From Verrucomicrobiota bacterium (GTDB taxonomy: Bacteria; Verrucomicrobiota; Verrucomicrobiia; Opitutales; Opitutaceae), in contig JANXRL010000004.1 of assembly GCA_025352985.1 (NCBI GenBank), forward strand, positions 1-40,052: a stretch of DNA of 40,052 bases. Direction: 5' to 3'. Below the pieces are notes generated by a model that saw nothing but the letters and a program-made list of their open reading frames with translations, did no database searches and was not told where the DNA came from. Of the stretch, positions 34,894-40,052 are shown piece after piece. Position numbers and translations under genes: made by a program. Position 1 is the stretch's first letter, and each line of letters opens with the position of its first letter.

Positions 34894-36066
34894 TTAATTG
34901 CTACAAAACGACGCCAATCCCTCATTCCATCGCCTATACATAACAGCTACGGAGCACTCCTCCAAAACAAGTCTTTTCGCATTTACAAGGACCCCCCCCC
35001 TAACTTTACCATCGAGTATTTTATCAAAAATATCACCGGGCTCATCCAAAAATAATGCCGCCTTATACTTACTTATAATTACCCGCATGGCCGCATAATC
35101 GGGAGCAATAACCAAAACCATCGTTCCACTGGATAAACATTCGCTCATTTTCGTCGCCACATTAATCTCACTCATATTGCGAAGATTTGATAAACCACTA
35201 ACAGGCAACACAACAGCGTCATATTTAGACATTTCATGTTTCACATCCGCACCACCGACAAACCCTCCATAAATTACATTATCGCAATTCAATCCTGCGG
35301 GTAATTTTTTTGTTGAGCTATATATCGTCAAACTATGGTGCGTCCCCCTTATTTTATCCATCAATGAAATCAACGCATCCTCTTGCCACGCGGCTACTGC
35401 CCCAAAATAAGCCAGCCTGCAGCCTTCTCCAAGTCGACACGGCAAAATATTTAAATGCCCAACGTGATCAGAAGGCCCATACAAAACAGAAGATGAAACC
35501 TTAAATTTTTCTTTATAAATTTCAGCCAATACATCACTGATCACAAACCTGAATACCGCATTTCTCAAATGAAAAGCCATTAAATCATGCGTCACATTTG
35601 AATAAACCCACTTTCCATTATTAAATCTAATCAGATGGTCATCCATAAACCAAGTAATGTATTTTATTTTTTTAATACGCCCCAATGCTTCAATAACCAA
35701 AAGAGACTGCACCGACTGCGGAATAACCAAAACATTCAATGTCTCCTTAGATTCAAACGACGTCGCAATTTTTCTCGCCGTCCAAAAGGCACGAAAACGC
35801 GCCATAAAAGCCCTGCGATTAATCCAATACGCCAGTCTATTTCCCATAATAGCCCTCGCCATTTTGCTTTCAAAAATCCCGATATAGTGACGTGTCTTTT
35901 TTTTGGTTTGTTCATTTGGCGGATAACTCAGGCCAAACATCCCCAAAACAGCATATTGGGTGATTTCATTCAACTGATCACCCAAAATTCTCTGCAGTGT
36001 CAACCCACCTCCATGAAAATCCGAAACTGATATTTCGGATACATATAAATCTATTTTCATACGCAT
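34894..36066 (-). CDS. Glycosyltransferase-like protein (divergent GT4-like)
   Basis: 390 aa; CRLAYFGAVAAWQEDALISLMDKIRGTHHSLTIYS and YDAVVLPVSGLSNLRNMSEINVATKMSECLSSGTMVLVIAPDYAA resemble a GT-B C-terminal donor site; located between GT and flippase genes. Confidence 0.65.
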   Translation of the reverse strand: MRMKIDLYVSEISVSDFHGGGLTLQRILGDQLNEITQYAVLGMFGLSYPPNEQTKKKTRHYIGIFESKMARAIMGNRLAYWINRRAFMARFRAFWTARKIATSFESKETLNVLVIPQSVQSLLVIEALGRIKKIKYITWFMDDHLIRFNNGKWVYSNVTHDLMAFHLRNAVFRFVISDVLAEIYKEKFKVSSSVLYGPSDHVGHLNILPCRLGEGCRLAYFGAVAAWQEDALISLMDKIRGTHHSLTIYSSTKKLPAGLNCDNVIYGGFVGGADVKHEMSKYDAVVLPVSGLSNLRNMSEINVATKMSECLSSGTMVLVIAPDYAAMRVIISKYKAALFLDEPGDIFDKILDGKVRGGVLVNAKRLVLEECSVAVMYRRWNEGLASFCSN

Positions 36067-36086
36067 ACCTCCAAATAATTAATGAA

Positions 36087-37391
36087 TTAATCGGCAACAG
36101 CTACCGCTTTACCTCCAGGTAAAAATCCAACAAATCCAATTACAATCTGAAGTATTAAACCAACACAACCGGACAGCACCCCCATTTTAAGAACCCCTGC
36201 CGTCGTTCCAAGATCAAGAATCATCGAAGAAACTACGATAACCGCGACATTAGCCGTTATATAAAAAAATGTCGCCCAGCCCCACACCCATTTGCGCGCC
36301 GCGTGCATTGTCCACATCAGCGCTGCCAGATAAAATATACAGGAAGCAGTAATGGCCCAAAATAATTCCTGAGTTAAATGGGAATATTTTGAACCCAATA
36401 CCCATAGCAACGCCCCCGGATAGAGCTCCGCAACCAACATGATTACAGCCACCACTCCCACACCACATAAAATAAACAGAGCGTAACGCCTAAAAAGAAG
36501 CCGTCTTGAAACCCCAGCTATATAAGGCTCAATTACAACAGAGTTAAAAGCACTTAGAACGACAAAAAGTTGGCCAATACGCCCCAAAGCGGTGACTTCT
36601 GCAATATTAGCAGCCTTCCCCACGAAAGTTATAATAACCACCATAACTTGCCCCTGGATCGAATTATAAATAAGCCCGGGAATCATTGGCTTAAGATACC
36701 GAATCATTTCACCATTGCTAACAGGATCATCACGAAACGCTTCCTCGAAAAACGGCTTTGCCTTAATTTTATAGCCAATGCCAATGATCAACAGACCAAT
36801 CGCTCCCATAAATGAGGCTAGCACCGCCGTCAAAAAACCAATGGCATGCAAAAATGAACAGACGGCCAAGCGCGACAATGCGCTGATTGCCTGAACGCCG
36901 TAATATGATTTTAAATCGCGATGCGCCAAAAGCGGAGCACTATACATGCTTAAGCCGGCAAAAGTTACGGCAAACAAGGCAGATAATAGCAGAAATAATT
37001 TTGTGAGCAAGCTCCACGGTTGATTCCATGTCACCACTGGAAACGAAATAAAAGCAAAAATAGAAACAACCAGAAGCATTCTATTCCTATAATACTTGGC
37101 TGATCGAATATATGCACCCAGAACCTTAGCATCTCCCTTCTTTTCTCCCGCCAAGGCTATGATTGATCCGGAAAACCCCAAATCCACGAGCCCGCTAATC
37201 GTAGTTTGAAATGCAAAAGCAACGCCAAACATGGCGTATTGATCAATACTAAGCCACCGTATCAAAAGAAATCCCGTCACAAGATTCAGTAATTGAACCA
37301 AAGGCTGACCAATGGCAAATGCTGCCAAAGTGCCTTTCCATTTATTAAAACGTGTCTTCAACTTGAGTTTTTTTAAGTTAGATCGGGACAA
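36087..37391 (-). CDS. Polysaccharide flippase (Wzx-like)
   Basis: About 12 predicted TM; FAIGQPLVQLLNLVTGFLLIRWLSIDQYAMFGVAFAFQTTISGLVDLGFSGSIIAL. Confidence 0.88.
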   Translation of the reverse strand: MSRSNLKKLKLKTRFNKWKGTLAAFAIGQPLVQLLNLVTGFLLIRWLSIDQYAMFGVAFAFQTTISGLVDLGFSGSIIALAGEKKGDAKVLGAYIRSAKYYRNRMLLVVSIFAFISFPVVTWNQPWSLLTKLFLLLSALFAVTFAGLSMYSAPLLAHRDLKSYYGVQAISALSRLAVCSFLHAIGFLTAVLASFMGAIGLLIIGIGYKIKAKPFFEEAFRDDPVSNGEMIRYLKPMIPGLIYNSIQGQVMVVIITFVGKAANIAEVTALGRIGQLFVVLSAFNSVVIEPYIAGVSRRLLFRRYALFILCGVGVVAVIMLVAELYPGALLWVLGSKYSHLTQELFWAITASCIFYLAALMWTMHAARKWVWGWATFFYITANVAVIVVSSMILDLGTTAGVLKMGVLSGCVGLILQIVIGFVGFLPGGKAVAVAD

Positions 37392-37394
37392 TCC

Positions 37395-38564
37395 TTATAC
37401 ACTTCGTATTTCATTCATATAGCGCTCCTTGATTCTATCAAACTCGGCCAGCGCCATGCCGACGACCTGGTCCATATTGTAGTAGCGATAGGTCGCCAGC
37501 CGACCCACAAAGGACACGTTGGGCTCCGCCTCGGCGAGCGTAGCGTATTGCTTATAAAGCGCCTGGGTGTCCGGAGCCGGGATGGGATAATACGGCTCCA
37601 TGCCCGGGCCGTAATCCGCCGGGTATTCGCGAACGATACTCGTGCCAGTGCAGGCCTGCCCGGTCGCATGCTTCATCTCCACAATCCGAGTGAACGCGTT
37701 GTCGTTGGGATAATTGACCTGCAACTCCGGCTGCCAGTGTCCCGGCTTGCGGCTTACGGACTCGCGCCCGACCAATTGTTGAGCGGTGAAATGCTCCTGC
37801 TCGAAGCGCAGGCTGCGGTAGGGCAGCGGCCCGTAGCGGCAGTCGTAAAACTCGTCGATCGGCCCGGTGTAGATCATGCGCTTCCATTTCACCTCCTGCA
37901 TGACCTCGCGGTAATCGGTCCTGAACAGGATCTTCAAGCCGGGCGAGGCCGCGACCATGTTCTCAAACATCCGCGTGTAGCCGGCCTTGGGCAGGGCTTG
38001 AAACTCGTCGTTGAAATACCGGTCGTCCGCCCCGGTGCGGACGGGGATGCGGCCGCATACGGAGGCGTCCAGATCCTTGGGATGCCGTTTCCATTGCTTG
38101 AGGGTGTAGCCCTTGAAGAACTTTTCGTAGAGCTCCCACCCGACCTGGGAAACGATGACCTCCTCGGAGTTTTTCGGCTCGGCGACGGGCACGCGGTTCT
38201 TTTCCAGATAGGCGACAAACTCCGCCTCGGTGGACGGACGGCCGACCAACTGCTCGTAGGTTTTGAGATTAATGGGGAAGCTCCAGTATTTCCCGTTGGA
38301 AAACGACTGGACGCGGTAGGTGACCTGATGCCACTCGGTGAAGGCCGAGAGATAGTCCCGTATCCTCGGCGCGTTGGTGCGGAAATAATGCGGCCCGTAG
38401 GTGTGGATGAGAACGCCGTGATCATCGTAGGCGTCGTAGCAGTTGCCACCGATATGAGGGCGCTTTTCCACCACCAGGCAGCGTTTGCCGGTGGAGCTCA
38501 GTCGCTCGGCTAAAACCATGCCGGCCAGACCGGCACCGACTATCAGGTAGTCTGCTTTGAGCAT
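37395..38564 (-). CDS. glf: UDP-galactopyranose mutase
   Basis: MLKADYLIVGAGLAGMVLAERLSSTGKRCLVVEKRPHIGGNCYD, HTYGPHYFRTN, YTGPIDEFYDCRYGPLPYRSLRFE, YPNDNAFTRIVEMKHATGQ, YYPIPAPDTQALYKQY, FVGRLATYRYYNMDQVVGMAL. Confidence 0.96.
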   Translation of the reverse strand: MLKADYLIVGAGLAGMVLAERLSSTGKRCLVVEKRPHIGGNCYDAYDDHGVLIHTYGPHYFRTNAPRIRDYLSAFTEWHQVTYRVQSFSNGKYWSFPINLKTYEQLVGRPSTEAEFVAYLEKNRVPVAEPKNSEEVIVSQVGWELYEKFFKGYTLKQWKRHPKDLDASVCGRIPVRTGADDRYFNDEFQALPKAGYTRMFENMVAASPGLKILFRTDYREVMQEVKWKRMIYTGPIDEFYDCRYGPLPYRSLRFEQEHFTAQQLVGRESVSRKPGHWQPELQVNYPNDNAFTRIVEMKHATGQACTGTSIVREYPADYGPGMEPYYPIPAPDTQALYKQYATLAEAEPNVSFVGRLATYRYYNMDQVVGMALAEFDRIKERYMNEIRSV

Positions 38565-38609
38565 ATTCCTTAAATAAAATAGGCAGACCCCCAATCGGAG
38601 GCTTAGCCG

Positions 38610-39881
38610 TTACACTAGGCAGTCTCCGACAAAAGCAGCCACATCAGAGGCGGAAACCTCCACCGCCGCCGCCTGCGCATGTCCGTATGTGGCGATCCCT
38701 TGGGCACGGGCATCGTCGCAGTAGGCGAAGTATCGCAGGCCGAGATCCCGGCAGAGGCTCCAAAAACTGGTCACGATGAAATCGGGCGCGAATATCTCTA
38801 TGACCACCGTGCCGGGACGGGAGAAAATGAGGTTGGTGAGACCCGCCCCGTGGAAGGCCACCACGACCTCGGCATCCCGAAACAGGGCCGCCTGCTCGGG
38901 CACGGAATAATCCTCCAGGCACACCGCCTTGAAGCCGAGCGGCGCCAGCAACTCCAGGATGGCCGCCTCGGCTGCCACCGTGCGCCGCGCCTTGGCACGC
39001 GACACAAAAATACGCGGGGCCTTTCGCTCGGGCGCAAGGGACGCGTTTTCAACCAGGCCGGACACAAAACGAAGCTGCTCGGCTCGGTGCCCGTAGCGCA
39101 CCATGTTGAGGCTGGGGTTCACGTATGACGGCACCACCAGCGACTCCGCCTCGACATGCAGGCGCGGAGTGATGCCGACGACGGAGGCGAACCGCATTCC
39201 GGCCGCCGACAGGCGAGAGAGCATATATTGCTGATACTTGGACCGACCACCGGGGATGTAGAGCGTCGCGTCGCCCTCGCCCACCCCGGTCTGTGCCAGA
39301 GCCCAGAAGCGGGTCATGTGGTCGAGCATCCAATGGGCGTAATTGTTGTCGGCGCAGCGGGTGGCCACGACCACGGCCATGCCGGTGCGCACGACGGGGG
39401 GAAGGCGGAGCGCGCTCAGGGCGTTGTGAAAACGAGGATCGGCCTCGTTGCGCGGCGGCGAGTAGGGGCGCACGACCTTGTCGTCGTGCGAAATCACCAC
39501 CCCGCCTACGCCCAGGCCGGCGAAACGGGCCTGCGTGAGAGCGGCAACGTGACATTCGGCGTATTCGGCATTCAGGCAGCGGCCGAATTCAGCCCGCACC
39601 CGTTCGCTGTTGGTCACGGGAAGCGACCGGTCAAACGTTTCCACGGGTAACAAAGGCTCCACCCGCACCATGGGCCGGCCGGATACCGGGGGAATGGAGA
39701 CGGTCGTGAGATGGATGCCACGAGGAGGCCCCCATGTCTTGGAGCTGCCGGGCAACCAGCGCAAGGGATAGGCCATGCGCCGCCCCCACTTGCCGCAGGC
39801 CAGCCGAAGACCGTTCAACCAGGGTGCGCGCCGGAACAGCGCGATCATCCAAGGGGAGGTCTTGAGGTTAGCAACTGACAT
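38610..39881 (-). CDS. Glycosyltransferase family 61 (DUF563) protein
   Basis: NNYAHWMLDHMTRFWAL, APRIFVSRAKARRTVAAEAAILELLAPLGFKAVCLEDYSVPEQAALFRDAEVVVAFHGAGLTNLIFSRPGTVVIEIF. Start 39881 or 39905. Confidence 0.9.
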   Translation of the reverse strand: MSVANLKTSPWMIALFRRAPWLNGLRLACGKWGRRMAYPLRWLPGSSKTWGPPRGIHLTTVSIPPVSGRPMVRVEPLLPVETFDRSLPVTNSERVRAEFGRCLNAEYAECHVAALTQARFAGLGVGGVVISHDDKVVRPYSPPRNEADPRFHNALSALRLPPVVRTGMAVVVATRCADNNYAHWMLDHMTRFWALAQTGVGEGDATLYIPGGRSKYQQYMLSRLSAAGMRFASVVGITPRLHVEAESLVVPSYVNPSLNMVRYGHRAEQLRFVSGLVENASLAPERKAPRIFVSRAKARRTVAAEAAILELLAPLGFKAVCLEDYSVPEQAALFRDAEVVVAFHGAGLTNLIFSRPGTVVIEIFAPDFIVTSFWSLCRDLGLRYFAYCDDARAQGIATYGHAQAAAVEVSASDVAAFVGDCLV

Positions 39882-39917
39882 TCCGCTTTTTGATAATTGT
39901 GCCAAAGCTATCTGCGA

Positions 39918-40052
39918 CTATATCGCCAATCTAAACTTTGATTTTAGACGCAAAAACGGCTTTTCGATAAAATAATGCGAAACAAGCCCCAATATAATAA
40001 CCGCCAGATAGTTAAACGGGAAGATATTTACCCACCACTTCCCTGATTCATT
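39918..40052 (-). CDS. Acyltransferase 3 family membrane protein, C-terminal fragment truncated by window edge
   Basis: Translated from the 3' edge: NESGKWWVNIFPFNYLAVIILGLVSHYFIEKPFLRLKSKFRLAI*; the SHYFIEKPF motif is typical of the OafA-like C-terminus. Not in the supplied ORF track. Confidence 0.8.
   Translation of the reverse strand, partial: NESGKWWVNIFPFNYLAVIILGLVSHYFIEKPFLRLKSKFRLAI

Noticed and set aside
33793-35055. 420-aa plus-strand ORF opposite the interrupted epimerase
   Set aside because: Tempting as an explanation for the TAG, but its sequence is Val/Gly/Ala/His-rich noise and it ends in the 3' part of the adjacent gene; the minus frame is clearly the conserved epimerase.
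1-40052. tRNA, rRNA, CRISPR arrays, insertion sequences or phage genes
   Set aside because: None seen by eye: no transposase/integrase motifs in the ORF track, no regularly spaced identical repeats, no tRNA-like cloverleaf noticed. A tRNAscan/Infernal run would be needed to be sure.

Overview
The window looks like a Verrucomicrobia/Opitutaceae-type chromosome segment (inferred from protein style and high GC) dominated by a large extracellular polysaccharide / O-antigen-like locus. The left end carries pyruvate dehydrogenase E1-beta (5' truncated) and E2, a perfect bidirectional terminator, a minus-strand phosphoglucomutase + UDPGP-family pyrophosphorylase pair, and an FtsB/DivIC-like gene. 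The rest is a surface glycan locus: ExeA/GspB-like proteins, O-antigen ligase, initiating sugar transferase, WecG/TagA/CpsF GT26, PslG-like glycoside hydrolase, many GT4/GT2 enzymes, WcaF-like acetyltransferase, EpsI, two flippases, two Wzy/WaaL-like proteins, acyltransferases, UDP-galactopyranose mutase and GT61. Main hunt results: (1) a family of degenerate tracts with a 7-nt period scattered through gene junctions of the GC-rich part; two lie inside genes and encode low-complexity linkers with a 7-residue period, and several supply the last codons and stop of genes; (2) a CDP-paratose 2-epimerase-like gene split by one in-frame TAG; (3) an EpsI gene plus a PEP-CTERM-locus-like ATPase with no exosortase in the window; (4) a G9 tract in a glycosyltransferase-like gene where loss of one G gives immediate truncation; (5) AT-rich glycosyltransferase cassettes interrupted by a GC-rich block. 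No RNA genes, CRISPR arrays or transposases were recognised. All family calls were made by eye from motifs, with no database search.
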